A stretch of DNA of 64,000 bases from Intestinimonas butyriciproducens (lineage in GTDB: Bacteria; Bacillota; Clostridia; Oscillospirales; Butyricicoccaceae): the NCBI RefSeq assembly GCF_016901775.1, contig NZ_JACJKW010000008.1:1-64000 (forward strand), written 5' to 3'. Position numbers and translations under genes: made by a program. The notes under the pieces are model-generated. The model was given only the letters and a program-made list of their open reading frames with translations, did not search any database and was not told where the DNA came from. Below, in pieces: positions 7,761-16,736 of the stretch (the first letter of the stretch is position 1; each line of letters opens with the position of its first letter).

Positions 7761-9476
7761 TCAGCGCTTTTTTGCCATGCAGTCTTCCTGGAACGCGCGG
7801 GCGATTTCAAGGATCTCCCGGGCCGAGCGAAGGGTCTGCTGGGTGACCCCCAGTCCGGCGGTGAGACGGGCGATCTCCATGGCCCGTCCTTCTTCGTCCA
7901 GAAGCTCCACCTGGGTCAATGTCTTATCCCCTTGGGCTTCTTTCACGATCCGGTACTGGTACTGACCCAATGCGGCGATCTGAGGCAGGTGGGTGACACA
8001 CAACACCTGCTTTTCCATGGACAGGGCAAACAGCTTTTCCCCTACCTTATTGGCGGCCCGGCCACTGACACCGGTGTCGATCTCATCGAAAATCAGAGTG
8101 GACGCATCTTCAGCGGTGGTAAGCACCGTTTTGATGGCCAGCATAATGCGGGAAAGCTCACCGCCGGAGGCCACCCGTGCCAACGGCTTATAGTCCTCTC
8201 CTGGGTTGGTGGTGAGAAGAAAACGCACCTCATCGGTACCCCGGCGGGTAAACTTCACATGTCCCTCTTCCCCGGCATGGCACACCTGCACCTGGAAGCG
8301 GGCATGGGGCATATCCAGCTGCCGTAGTTCCTCCTGGATGCGCTCTTCCAGCTTTTTGGCGGCCTGCTGCCGCTTGTCATGAAGGGTCCGTGACAACTTC
8401 TGAACCCGAGCCCGCAGGGCGGCATATTGCCCGTTGAGCCGGGACAGATCCTCTCCCATGTGCTCCAGCTGTTCCACTTCCCTGCGGCTTTCTTCTTCCA
8501 GCCGCAGCAGACCCTCTTCGTCTGCGGCGTACTTTTTCATCAGCCGCTCCAGCAGTTCCAGCCGCTCTTCGGTCTGGGCCAGCTCTTCCTGGGAATAATC
8601 CACCGTTCCCAGAAAACTTCCGGCATCCCGCAGGAGTTCCTGGCACAGGGCCAGAATCTCCTGGCTGCGGCTGCGGAAGGTCTCACACTCCGGCGACCAT
8701 TTTGCGCAGGCGCGGAATCGCTCTTCCGCCTGGCTCACAAGGCCGATGGCTCCTGTTTCCTCGTCATTTCCCGACAAGGCGGTCACCGCCATCAGCAGGC
8801 TGCGGGAGATCTTCTCCTGGTTTCCCAGCAAAAGGCGCCGCTGGCGCAGGCGCTCGTATTCCCCCGGCTGCAAAGAGGCGCTTCTGATCTCTTCCCAGCG
8901 AAAGCGCAGCAGATCCTCCCTCTGCTGCAGCAGGGCGTTCTGTTTCATTTTTTCCTTGATGGAGCGGCGCAGGTCCAGAAGCTTGCGGTACTGGGTGTAA
9001 TATTCCTCCAGAATCTCCTGGTAACCCCCGAAGGAGTCCAGATAATCCATGTGGGAGTTTTCATCCAGCAAAGCGATGCCGGCATTTTGGCCATGGATAT
9101 TCACCAAGGTTTCTCCCAGCTGCCGGAGGATGGACACCGAAGCCGGCCGGCCGTTGATGCGGCAGATATTTTTCCCATCCTGCACAATCTCCCGGCTGAT
9201 GAGCAGGGTATCGTCCTCCGGCGGGTATCCCAGCTCTTCGGCCTTGGCCGCCGAACCGGGAGACAGAGGGGAAAACACCGCGCTCACCACCGCTTTGTTC
9301 TGGCCGTGGCGGATCAGCTCCCGGCTGGTGCGGGCCCCCAGAATGGCCCAGAGGGAGTCGATGATGATGGATTTGCCCGCTCCCGTTTCGCCGGTGAGCA
9401 CATTGAAACCGGCCATAAACTGGATATCGGCCTTTTCAATGACGGCCACATTTTCGATGTGCAGCGTTTTCAGCAT
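7761..9476 (-). CDS. recN: DNA repair protein RecN
   Basis: A 571-residue SMC-like ATPase acting early in double-strand break repair. Walker A is GETGAGKS (29-36), followed by a long coiled-coil middle region rich in E, Q, R and L, then the C-terminal ATPase half with signature VASGGELSRIMLAIK and Walker B LIFDEIDTGVSG. Length is normal for the family. The start has GGGGGAAGG upstream. It is the last gene of the dxs-tlyA-nadK-argR-recN run, an arrangement conserved in many Firmicutes, and is followed by a terminator. Confidence 0.97.
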   Translation of the reverse strand: MLKTLHIENVAVIEKADIQFMAGFNVLTGETGAGKSIIIDSLWAILGARTSRELIRHGQNKAVVSAVFSPLSPGSAAKAEELGYPPEDDTLLISREIVQDGKNICRINGRPASVSILRQLGETLVNIHGQNAGIALLDENSHMDYLDSFGGYQEILEEYYTQYRKLLDLRRSIKEKMKQNALLQQREDLLRFRWEEIRSASLQPGEYERLRQRRLLLGNQEKISRSLLMAVTALSGNDEETGAIGLVSQAEERFRACAKWSPECETFRSRSQEILALCQELLRDAGSFLGTVDYSQEELAQTEERLELLERLMKKYAADEEGLLRLEEESRREVEQLEHMGEDLSRLNGQYAALRARVQKLSRTLHDKRQQAAKKLEERIQEELRQLDMPHARFQVQVCHAGEEGHVKFTRRGTDEVRFLLTTNPGEDYKPLARVASGGELSRIMLAIKTVLTTAEDASTLIFDEIDTGVSGRAANKVGEKLFALSMEKQVLCVTHLPQIAALGQYQYRIVKEAQGDKTLTQVELLDEEGRAMEIARLTAGLGVTQQTLRSAREILEIARAFQEDCMAKKR

Positions 9477-9503
9477 ATCCCTTCCCCCAACCGCTTTGTT
9501 CCA

Positions 9504-9956
9504 TCAGCGGAGCATTTCCTTGGTCTGCTCAAAAAAGTTCTGTGCACTGTCATTGTCCCGGAGGATGATGAGCACATTGTCGTCCCCGGCGATGGTTCCC
9601 ACAATCTCGCCGATCTTCATGGTATCCAGAGCGAAAGCGGCAGCGTTGGCCATACCGGTGATGGTCTTGATGACCACCAGATTCTGGGCCACATCCACCT
9701 TGATGACGCATTCCCGGAAAATATTCCGTACTCTTGGCACAAAGCCGGAATCCTGCTCACTTTCGGCGATGGAATATTTGTAGCCGCCGTTGGAAGAGGC
9801 GATCTTGATCAGTCGCAGTTCCTTGATGTCCCGGGAAATGGTGGCCTGGGTGGAGTGAAAACCCATTTCCCGCAGTCTGGCGGTAAGTTCTTCCTGGGTG
9901 TCGATCTCATGATTCGAGATCAGATCGATGATGGCTGCTTGCCGTTGGAATTTCAT
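9504..9956 (-). CDS. argR: Arginine repressor ArgR/AhrC
   Basis: A 150-residue hexameric regulator that senses arginine and controls arginine synthesis and breakdown. The N-terminal winged helix (about 1-70, with THSTQATISRDIKEL-type recognition sequence visible as HSTQATISRDI) binds ARG boxes. The C-terminal half carries the arginine-binding core GTIAGDDNVLIILRD. GGAGGG precedes the ATG. It lies 20 nt after nadK and 27 nt before recN. Confidence 0.96.
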   Translation of the reverse strand: MKFQRQAAIIDLISNHEIDTQEELTARLREMGFHSTQATISRDIKELRLIKIASSNGGYKYSIAESEQDSGFVPRVRNIFRECVIKVDVAQNLVVIKTITGMANAAAFALDTMKIGEIVGTIAGDDNVLIILRDNDSAQNFFEQTKEMLR

Positions 9957-9976
9957 AAGCGCATCCCTCCTCTTGA

Positions 9977-10834
9977 TCAGATAGACAATTTTTTATAAAT
10001 AAGCTGATAGAAGCCGATGCTCTTCAGGCGCACCAGCCGGGTCTGCCACTGGGAACGGCGGATGGTCACGGTGTCCGAAGGTTCCAGCTCCAGAGGAGCC
10101 CCTCCGTCGGAGGACAGATAGGCCTTGTTGTCCTCGGCCCCCGCCGTGATGGTGACCACCCGCTCATCGGAAAGCACAAAGGGCCGCACTCCCAGCTCAT
10201 GGGCACAAATGGGCGTGACTGCCATACAGTTGGCATTGGGTTCAATGATAGGCCCGCCGGCAGACAGGGTGTAGGCCGTGGAGCCGGTGGGGGTGGAGAC
10301 GATGATCCCGTCTCCCCGCATGGAAGTGGTCAGCGTACCGTTGATGCTGAGAGAAATGTTGATCAGCCGCACCAGAGGCCACTTGGTGATGACCACATCG
10401 TTGAGAAGGCAGGCCGAATAGACATTTTCTCCCTGGCGCAGCACGGTCACATCCAGCATCATCCGGTTGTCGATGGCATATTGCCCTTGCTGCAGCTGGC
10501 GCAGATACCGCAGTTCATGGGTGTCCAGCTCGCTCATAAACCCCAGTTTTCCGGTGTTGACCCCCAAAATGGGCAGATCGTGCCGGGCTGCATCCGGGGC
10601 GATGCGCAAAATGCTGCCATCGCCGCCCACAACCAGGACCATATGGCTCCCCGCCAGGCAATCCTCATAAGAGGCCCACTGGCACAGCGCTTCGGTCTCC
10701 CCGCCCAGCTGGCCCCGGATGGTTTCGTCGCAGCATACCTGAAACTCCAGTTCCCGCAGCCGCCGGACGATCTGCTGAGCGGCGTCCTGGGTGCCCTCTT
10801 TGGTGAAATTGGGGAAGAGAAAGATCTGCTTCAT
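9977..10834 (-). CDS. nadK: NAD kinase
   Basis: A 285-residue cytoplasmic kinase that phosphorylates NAD to NADP. The family hallmark GGDGS is at 70-74, followed by LGVNTGKLGF. The second conserved block STPTGSTAYTLSAGGP is also present. Its ATG overlaps the tlyA stop (ATGA), and GGAG lies 7 nt upstream. Confidence 0.97.
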   Translation of the reverse strand: MKQIFLFPNFTKEGTQDAAQQIVRRLRELEFQVCCDETIRGQLGGETEALCQWASYEDCLAGSHMVLVVGGDGSILRIAPDAARHDLPILGVNTGKLGFMSELDTHELRYLRQLQQGQYAIDNRMMLDVTVLRQGENVYSACLLNDVVITKWPLVRLINISLSINGTLTTSMRGDGIIVSTPTGSTAYTLSAGGPIIEPNANCMAVTPICAHELGVRPFVLSDERVVTITAGAEDNKAYLSSDGGAPLELEPSDTVTIRRSQWQTRLVRLKSIGFYQLIYKKLSI

Positions 10835-11643
10835 TGCTGTTCTCCGCCTTTCATCTCCCCGTGGGCCTCTTCCACGATAGCGGCAATGTCAATGGAGGCG
10901 TCTTCCCCCTCTTTTTTTAGATAGGCCAGAAACTCAATGTTTCCCTCGGGGCCGGTAATGGGGGAGTAGGTCAGTCCGGCCACATGGAAACCGGCGTTGC
11001 GAGCTGTGTCCAAGGTATTTTCCAGCACTTCGATGTGAGTGGCCTTTTCCCGCACCACTCCCTTTTTGCCCACCTTTTCCCGTCCGGCTTCAAACTGAGG
11101 CTTGATGAGGGTGAGCATCTCCCCCTGGGGACCCAGCAGCTGATAGACCACCGGCAGCACCAGGCGCAGAGAGATGAAGGACACATCGCACACCGCCAGA
11201 TCCAGCTCTTCCCCGATCTGCTCCGGGGTCACATGACGGATGTTGGTGCGCTCCATCACCACCACCCGGGGATCGGTACGCACCGACCAGGCCAGCTGGC
11301 CATAGCCCACATCCACCGCAAAGACCTTTGCGGCCCCCCGGCCCAGCAGACAATCGGTAAAGCCGCCGGTGGAAGCTCCCACATCGATGGCGGTCTTTCC
11401 CGCCGGATCGTAACGGAAATAGTTCAGGGCCTTCTCGATCTTGAGGCCGCCCCGGCTTACATATTGCAAGGATGCTCCCCGCACCTCCACCTGATCTTCA
11501 GGAGAGCAGAAAAACCCCGCCTTGTCCACTTTCTGATTGTTCACATAGACGATGCCGCTCATGATCACCGCCTTGGCCCGCTCCCGGGAGCTTTCCAGCC
11601 CCCGCTGGACCAAAAGCATATCCAGCCGCTGTTTTTCAGACAT
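10831..11643 (-). CDS. tlyA: TlyA-family rRNA 2'-O-methyltransferase / hemolysin-like protein
   Basis: A 270-residue protein with an N-terminal S4 RNA-binding domain (RLDMLLVQRGLESSRERAKA) and a Rossmann methyltransferase domain with the SAM motif DVGASTGGFTDCLL and a downstream CDVSFIS block. Family members methylate 16S and/or 23S rRNA riboses; some were once named hemolysins. It overlaps dxs by 8 nt and nadK by 4 nt, so translation is probably coupled. GGAGG is 9 nt upstream. Confidence 0.93.
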   Translation of the reverse strand: MSEKQRLDMLLVQRGLESSRERAKAVIMSGIVYVNNQKVDKAGFFCSPEDQVEVRGASLQYVSRGGLKIEKALNYFRYDPAGKTAIDVGASTGGFTDCLLGRGAAKVFAVDVGYGQLAWSVRTDPRVVVMERTNIRHVTPEQIGEELDLAVCDVSFISLRLVLPVVYQLLGPQGEMLTLIKPQFEAGREKVGKKGVVREKATHIEVLENTLDTARNAGFHVAGLTYSPITGPEGNIEFLAYLKKEGEDASIDIAAIVEEAHGEMKGGEQQ

Positions 11644-13501
11644 TCTTCATCGCCTCCTGTATGGAATGGGCCACCTGCGCCCCTGTAATGCCGCATCTTT
11701 CATAAAGCTGGGAAACCTTCCCGGCGGGCACAAAATCATCGCCGCAGTTATACAGGCGACAGTATTCAAGGGAAATTCCCGCCTCCTGCACCAGAGCCTC
11801 AATCTCCTGGCCCACGCAGCCTTTGTTGCCGCAGTCCTCCACCACAGCCAGGCGCCCGGTTTTCCGAAGAGACCGGATCAGCACTTCTTTATCAAAGGCT
11901 GTCAAGCTATTGAGCTTTACTACTTCACCCTGGATTCCCGCCTGACAAAGCAGACGGTGAGCCTCCAGAACCTGATTGATCATGATGCCATAGGACACCA
12001 GAGTGATGTCGCTTCCCTCCTGAAGCACCGCCTGGGGATGATCAAAGGTATCTTCTTTAAATTCCAGTTCCCCGCCTTTGGGATAGCGGATGGCCACCGG
12101 CCCTTCCCGCTGCTCCAGTGCCCAGCGGAGAGCCCGACGAAGCTCTGGGAAAGAAGCGGGAGAAAGCACCTGCAAATGAGGAATGGTGCGGAGAAAGGGT
12201 ACATCAAACAGGCCCTGATGGGTCTCCCCATCTTCTCCCACCAGACCGGCCCGGTCCACTCCGATGACCACCGGCAGACGGCTGATGGCCAGATCATGGA
12301 TCAGTTGGTCATAGCCCCGCTGCAAGAAGGTGGAATAGATGCAGCACACCGGCTTCATCCCTCCGGCGGCCAGGCCACCGCTCATGGTGATGGCGTGCTC
12401 TTCTGCGATGCCCACATCGTAAAAGCGCTGAGGGAATGTCTGAGCGAACAGATTCAGCCCGGTTCCGTTTTTCATGGCAGCGGTAATTGCACAGACCGCA
12501 GGATCTTCCTCCCCCAATCGGGTGAGTTCGGCGCCCATCACCAAGGAAAAGTTCTGCCCGCCCTGTTTTTTTGGCAGACCGGTGTCCACATCAAAGGGAG
12601 CTACGCCATGGAAATACCCTGGATTCTGCTCGGAAGGGGCATAGCCCTTCCCCTTCACCGTTTTGAAATGGAGCACCACCGGCCGTTGCAGCTTTTTGGC
12701 TTCGCTAAGCAGATATTTCACTGTTTTGATATCGTTGCCGTCGGCCGGGCCCAGATAGGTGAATCCCATCAAATCAAAAATGGTCTGGCGCAGCACCATG
12801 GAACGCACCCGCCGCTTCACCGCCGAGACTCTGGCAATAGCCTTCTCCCCCCAGCTGTACCGGCGGAAAAGGGCCTTCATCCGTCGTTTCAGATCGATAT
12901 ACTGAGGCTTGAGACGAATTTTGCTCAAGCGCTTGGCCACCGCACCCACATTGGGGCTGATGGACATTTCGTTGTCGTTGTATACCACGATAATGGGCTC
13001 GCCCGACTGACCTGCGTCGTTGAGGGCTTCATAGGCCATACCGCCGGTGAGAGCGCCATCGCCGATGACGCAGACCACGCTGTGATCCTCTCCCTGCAAT
13101 GTACGAGCCCGGGCCATGCCCAGCGCTGCCGAAATGGACATGGACGCATGGCCTCCGATAAAGGCATCATGGGGGCTTTCCCAAGGCCGGGGAAAACCGC
13201 TGAGCCCGTCCAGCTGGCGCAGCGAAGCAAACTGATTCATCCGCCCGGTGAGCAGCTTATGCACATAACATTGGTGGCCCACATCGTAGATAATTTTATC
13301 TTTCGGCGACTGAAACACGCTGTCGATGGCTGTGGCGATCTCCACGATCCCCAGATTGGAGGCCAGATGCCCTCCTGTGAGGGACAGGCTCCGGATGAGG
13401 AAAAAGCGGATCTCTGTGCAGAGATTTTCCAGCTGTTCCTCGGTGAGCTTTCCCACATCATGGGGTGACATAATATGAGACAGCAGCGGATATTCCTCCA
13501 T
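11636..13501 (-). CDS. dxs: 1-deoxy-D-xylulose-5-phosphate synthase
   Basis: A 621-residue thiamine-diphosphate enzyme joining pyruvate and glyceraldehyde 3-phosphate in the first step of the MEP isoprenoid pathway. The TPP-binding motif is GDGALTGGMAYEALN followed by VVYNDNEMSIS. The pyrimidine and C-terminal transketolase domains are complete (GVDRAGLVGEDGETHQG). The ATG at 13501 has GGAAGG upstream and gives standard family length; a longer in-frame extension has no ribosome binding site. Together with ispA and the IspH domain elsewhere in the window, the cell clearly uses the MEP route. Confidence 0.97.
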   Translation of the reverse strand: MEEYPLLSHIMSPHDVGKLTEEQLENLCTEIRFFLIRSLSLTGGHLASNLGIVEIATAIDSVFQSPKDKIIYDVGHQCYVHKLLTGRMNQFASLRQLDGLSGFPRPWESPHDAFIGGHASMSISAALGMARARTLQGEDHSVVCVIGDGALTGGMAYEALNDAGQSGEPIIVVYNDNEMSISPNVGAVAKRLSKIRLKPQYIDLKRRMKALFRRYSWGEKAIARVSAVKRRVRSMVLRQTIFDLMGFTYLGPADGNDIKTVKYLLSEAKKLQRPVVLHFKTVKGKGYAPSEQNPGYFHGVAPFDVDTGLPKKQGGQNFSLVMGAELTRLGEEDPAVCAITAAMKNGTGLNLFAQTFPQRFYDVGIAEEHAITMSGGLAAGGMKPVCCIYSTFLQRGYDQLIHDLAISRLPVVIGVDRAGLVGEDGETHQGLFDVPFLRTIPHLQVLSPASFPELRRALRWALEQREGPVAIRYPKGGELEFKEDTFDHPQAVLQEGSDITLVSYGIMINQVLEAHRLLCQAGIQGEVVKLNSLTAFDKEVLIRSLRKTGRLAVVEDCGNKGCVGQEIEALVQEAGISLEYCRLYNCGDDFVPAGKVSQLYERCGITGAQVAHSIQEAMKNV

Positions 13502-13830
13502 CGTCCCATCCTTCCCTGCGGCATAGATCAGGCCCCGAACAAAGGCCACCCACAAAGGGACACAAAGCCGCGCATAGAGTGATTATCATGGGCAAAACAA
13601 AGCAATAAGCCCTGAAAGCCAAGGCTTACAAGGTAAATCCGCTCTGTTCCGGTGCAGGTTTCCGGAAATTATCATCCAAAAACCTGCGTCTCTCGCCTGG
13701 GGTTTTCACCACACAGGCAAAGGTGCCCATTGAAACAATATCCAAATTCCACAAAGAGCTCTTTTCCGCCCTTTTGATGAAATTGTGCAGCTATCGCCGC
13801 ACCCATAAACCGGAAATCGATTTATGCAGC
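13502..13830 (-). other. Long untranslated leader of dxs (about 330 nt)
   Basis: This stretch holds no convincing gene. The promoter at 13838-13866 puts the transcript start near 13831, so the whole interval would be leader RNA. Local stems are visible on the minus strand: GTGCGGC-GATA-GCTGCAC, and a larger hairpin closed by GCAGGTTT and AAACCTGC (about 13653-13690). I could not match it to TPP, SAM, purine, cobalamin or cyclic dinucleotide riboswitch consensus blocks. No clear terminator precedes dxs. Confidence 0.5.
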
Positions 13831-13837
13831 AGATATT

Positions 13838-13866
13838 ATTATACCAATTTTGCATAATAAATGCAA
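13838..13866 (-). promoter_or_regulatory. Extended -10 promoter for dxs-tlyA-nadK-argR-recN
   Basis: TTGCAT (13866-13861), a 17-nt spacer ending TGG, and a perfect TATAAT (13843-13838) form an extended -10 promoter on the minus strand. It begins 7 bases after the stop of the DUF212 gene and separates dxs from the nusB-ispA genes. Confidence 0.8.
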
Positions 13867-13872
13867 ACGCCC

Positions 13873-14319
13873 CTACAGCTGCATCAGAATACCGATGCAA
13901 AGGCCCAGAAGTGCTCCGGCCCACACCTGAAAGGGGGTGTGACCCACAAAAATCTTCAGGTTTTCCTGAAACACCTCCGGCTTTTTGCTGTGGTGCCAGT
14001 TTTTCATCATGTAATTAAGCACCCGGGCCTGTTTGCCCGTCTCCCACCGCACGCCGGTGGCATCATACATCACAACGGTGGAAAAGACGAAGGCAATGGC
14101 AAAAGCCGCCGAGTGAAGTCCCTCGGCAAAGGCCACCGCCGTGGTCAGGCCCACCACTGTGGAGGTATGGCTGGAAGGCATTCCGCCGGAGGCGAAAAAC
14201 AGCTTCCAATCCAGTTTGTGATTGACCATAAAACCGCTGACCACTTTCAGGGCCTGTGCGGCAAACCAGCCCACAATGGCTGTCCAGAACACTCGATTGG
14301 ACAAAAGATCCTGCAGCAT
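13873..14319 (-). CDS. DUF212 / divergent PAP2-family membrane protein
   Basis: A 148-residue protein with several hydrophobic segments and the acid-phosphatase-like motif GMPSSHTS (PSSH at 48-51). The family is distantly related to PAP2 lipid phosphatases; its biochemical role is not established. The ATG at 14319 has AGGAG upstream. It sits 11 nt after ispA, which makes prenyl diphosphates, so a link to prenyl-phosphate metabolism is tempting but only inferred. A longer reading that includes upstream non-hydrophobic sequence overlaps ispA and is rejected. Confidence 0.88.
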   Translation of the reverse strand: MLQDLLSNRVFWTAIVGWFAAQALKVVSGFMVNHKLDWKLFFASGGMPSSHTSTVVGLTTAVAFAEGLHSAAFAIAFVFSTVVMYDATGVRWETGKQARVLNYMMKNWHHSKKPEVFQENLKIFVGHTPFQVWAGALLGLCIGILMQL

Positions 14320-14330
14320 AGTTTTTTCTC

Positions 14331-15215
14331 CTAATGATCCCGCTTCTGTAAGCTCCAGGCCAGCTCTGTGAGGAAGCCGCTTCCCGGCAGAAGATCCACC
14401 GCTTCCACGGCCAGCCGGGTGTTTTCCCTTGCCAGGCGCCGGCATTCCTCCAATCCGTAACAGCTGACAAAGGTGTTTTTGTGATTTTCTGCATCGCTGC
14501 CCACCGGCTTGCCCAGCTTTTCGGTGCTGCCCGTCACATCCAGAATATCGTCCTGGATCTGGAAAGCCAACCCCAGTTTTTCCCCATACAGCCGGGCTTT
14601 TTTCATTTCCTCCGGTCCCGCTCCGGCCAGGGCGCAGCCCATCTCACAGGCCGCCATCAGCAGACATCCCGTTTTCAGATAAACCATCCGGGAAAGCTCT
14701 TCTTTGTCCGGCCGCCGTGTTTCAAAATCCAGGTCCATCACCTGTCCGCCGATCATCCCTTCCATTCCCGCCCGGGCCGCCAGGATTCCGGCGGCTTTCA
14801 AGGCATTTTCCGCCGGAATTTCCGACGGACAATGGCAAAGCATGGTTTCAAAGGCCCGGGTGAGCAGACTGTCTCCTGCCAGAAGGGCGGTAGCTTCCCC
14901 GAACACCTTGTGGTTTGTAGGCTTGCCCCGGCGCAGATCGTCGTTATCCATGCAGGGCAGATCGTCATGGATCAAGGAGTAGGTGTGCACCATTTCCAGG
15001 GCGCAGGCAAAGGGCAGAGCCTCTGCTGCCTTTCCTCCGTGAAGTGCATAAAACTCCATCAAAAGGGCCGGACGCAGCCGCTTTCCTCCAGCCAGGGCAC
15101 TGTACCGGGCGGCCTGGAAGATCGTTTCCAACGCCCCCGCCTGCTCCGGCAGATAGGTTTCCAGCCCTTCCTGGGTCAAGCGGGCATATTCTTTCAGTTT
15201 TTCTGCCATATCCAT
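14331..15215 (-). CDS. ispA: Polyprenyl synthetase (farnesyl diphosphate synthase type)
   Basis: A 294-residue all-helical prenyltransferase condensing isopentenyl diphosphate with allylic diphosphates. The first Asp-rich motif is DDLPCMD (84-90) and the second is QIQDDILD. GGKRLRP (43-49) binds substrate. The spacing of the first motif (two extra residues) fits bacterial short-chain farnesyl synthases. The ATG at 15215 uses a GGAGG placed in the last codons of xseB, so coupling to xseB is likely. Confidence 0.95.
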   Translation of the reverse strand: MDMAEKLKEYARLTQEGLETYLPEQAGALETIFQAARYSALAGGKRLRPALLMEFYALHGGKAAEALPFACALEMVHTYSLIHDDLPCMDNDDLRRGKPTNHKVFGEATALLAGDSLLTRAFETMLCHCPSEIPAENALKAAGILAARAGMEGMIGGQVMDLDFETRRPDKEELSRMVYLKTGCLLMAACEMGCALAGAGPEEMKKARLYGEKLGLAFQIQDDILDVTGSTEKLGKPVGSDAENHKNTFVSCYGLEECRRLARENTRLAVEAVDLLPGSGFLTELAWSLQKRDH

Positions 15216-15218
15216 TTT

Positions 15219-15449
15219 TTATTCCTCCGGCACCTGGAAAGGCTCGGTCTCCGGGCCTTCCGGTGTTCTGACCAGCATTTCCACCTTTTGCTCCGCCTGA
15301 TCCAAGGCCGCCGAGCATTTTTTGATCAGCCCCGTGCCCTCTTCAAACAAAGCCAGGCTCTGATCCAGGGGCGCATCCCCCTGCTCCAGCAGCCGGACGA
15401 TTTCCTCAATGCGCTTCATGGCGCTTTCAAACACAAACTGTTCCGACAA
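15219..15449 (-). CDS. xseB: Exodeoxyribonuclease VII small subunit
   Basis: A 76-residue protein with the family pattern FESAMKRIEEIVRLLEQGDAPLDQSLALFEEG, continuing into a Glu/Pro-rich tail. It binds XseA to form exonuclease VII, which degrades single-stranded DNA from both ends. It lies 18 nt after xseA and 3 nt before ispA. The size is normal. Confidence 0.95.
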   Translation of the reverse strand: MSEQFVFESAMKRIEEIVRLLEQGDAPLDQSLALFEEGTGLIKKCSAALDQAEQKVEMLVRTPEGPETEPFQVPEE

Positions 15450-15467
15450 AACGCTTCCTCCTTTCCC

Positions 15468-16736
15468 CTATGCCTTGTCTACCTGTTCCACCAGACAGCT
15501 GGCGCTGCCCCCCTGCAAACGCAGGTCGATCCGGTCGCCGGGGGCGATATCTGCCGCTGTCTTGATGATTTTTTCTTCTTTTGTCACAAAACCATAGCCC
15601 CGGCTGAGCACCTTCAGCGGACTGATGGCATCCAATGTAGCCGCCTTGCCGATAAAGTTTTTCCGCTTTCTGCCCACATTTTCCCGGGCCGCGGCAATCA
15701 TCCGCTCCTGGGAGAAAGACAGACTCAGCCGCCGCTCGTTGAAATATTCTTTTGGGCTGCTCATGATTTTTTTCTGGGAAAGGGCGGAAAGCTGCTGACA
15801 TAGCAGCTGCACCCGCCGCTTTTCCACCAGAATCATGCGCCGGTGGCTTTCTTCTATTTTTTGGCTGAGAAGCTGGAGACGCCTTGTTTCCAGCATCTCC
15901 AGATGCCTGTTCCAATCCTGCAACCGCAGCCACAGCTCCCCTTTGTCGGGCACAGCCATCTCGGCGGCGTTGGAAGGGGTGGCCGCCCGCAGATCGGCCA
16001 CATAATCCGATATGGTCACATCGGGCTCATGGCCCACGGCAGAAACCACCGGGGTGCTGCACTGGGCAATGGCCCGGGCCACCGGCTCTTCGTTGAAAGC
16101 CCACAGATCTTCAATGGAACCGCCGCCCCGGCCGGTGATGATCAGATCGGCCAACCGATGCTCATCCACATAGCGAAGCATCTCCGCCACCTCTTGGGCG
16201 GCTCCTTCTCCCTGTACCTTCACCGGACACACCAGCACCCGGCTGAGGGGCCAGCGTTTTTTCAATATCCGCACCATATCCCGCACAGCAGCGCCGGTAG
16301 GAGAAGTGACAAGGGCAATGGTGCTGGGATAAGCGGGCAGGGGCTTTTTCTTATCCTTGTCAAAAAGCCCTTCCTGATAAAGGCGCTGCTTCAGCTGTTC
16401 AAAAGCGATGTACAGAGCCCCCACCCCATCGGGGAGCATCTGGCTCACATAAATCTGGTATTGGCCGCTTTTGGGGAACAGGCTCACCCTGCCGTAGACG
16501 ATGACCTTCATCCCCGATTCCGGCCGGAAACGCAGTTTCTGGGCATTTCCGGCAAACATCACCGCGTTGACAACGGCGTTTTCATCCTTCAGGGTGAAAT
16601 AGTGATGGCCGGAATGGTGTATTTTATAGTTGGAGATCTCTCCCCGCAGACAAAGGGACTGGAGAGGCGTGGCCCGCTCCAGCAAGGCCTTGATGTAGTT
16701 GGTCAGCTGGGATACCGTGATGGGCTGTCCGCTCAC
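15468..16736 (-). CDS. xseA: Exodeoxyribonuclease VII large subunit
   Basis: A 422-residue nuclease subunit: N-terminal OB fold (ITVSQLTNYIKALLERA, then LRGEISNYKIHHSGHHYFTLKD), central catalytic domain (ALVTSPTGAAVRDMV, ITGRGGGSIEDLWAFN, SAVGHEPD) and a C-terminal coiled region. The chosen start is a GTG at 16736 that overlaps the previous stop as GTGA, with AGGAGG 7 nt upstream. An ATG six codons earlier would hide that site inside the gene. Confidence 0.95.
   Translation of the reverse strand: MSGQPITVSQLTNYIKALLERATPLQSLCLRGEISNYKIHHSGHHYFTLKDENAVVNAVMFAGNAQKLRFRPESGMKVIVYGRVSLFPKSGQYQIYVSQMLPDGVGALYIAFEQLKQRLYQEGLFDKDKKKPLPAYPSTIALVTSPTGAAVRDMVRILKKRWPLSRVLVCPVKVQGEGAAQEVAEMLRYVDEHRLADLIITGRGGGSIEDLWAFNEEPVARAIAQCSTPVVSAVGHEPDVTISDYVADLRAATPSNAAEMAVPDKGELWLRLQDWNRHLEMLETRRLQLLSQKIEESHRRMILVEKRRVQLLCQQLSALSQKKIMSSPKEYFNERRLSLSFSQERMIAAARENVGRKRKNFIGKAATLDAISPLKVLSRGYGFVTKEEKIIKTAADIAPGDRIDLRLQGGSASCLVEQVDKA

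Noticed and set aside
13502-13830. OLE RNA or a TPP riboswitch in the dxs leader
   Set aside because: OLE is about 600 nt and the gap is too short; I found no TPP consensus blocks. Kept only as an unassigned structured leader.
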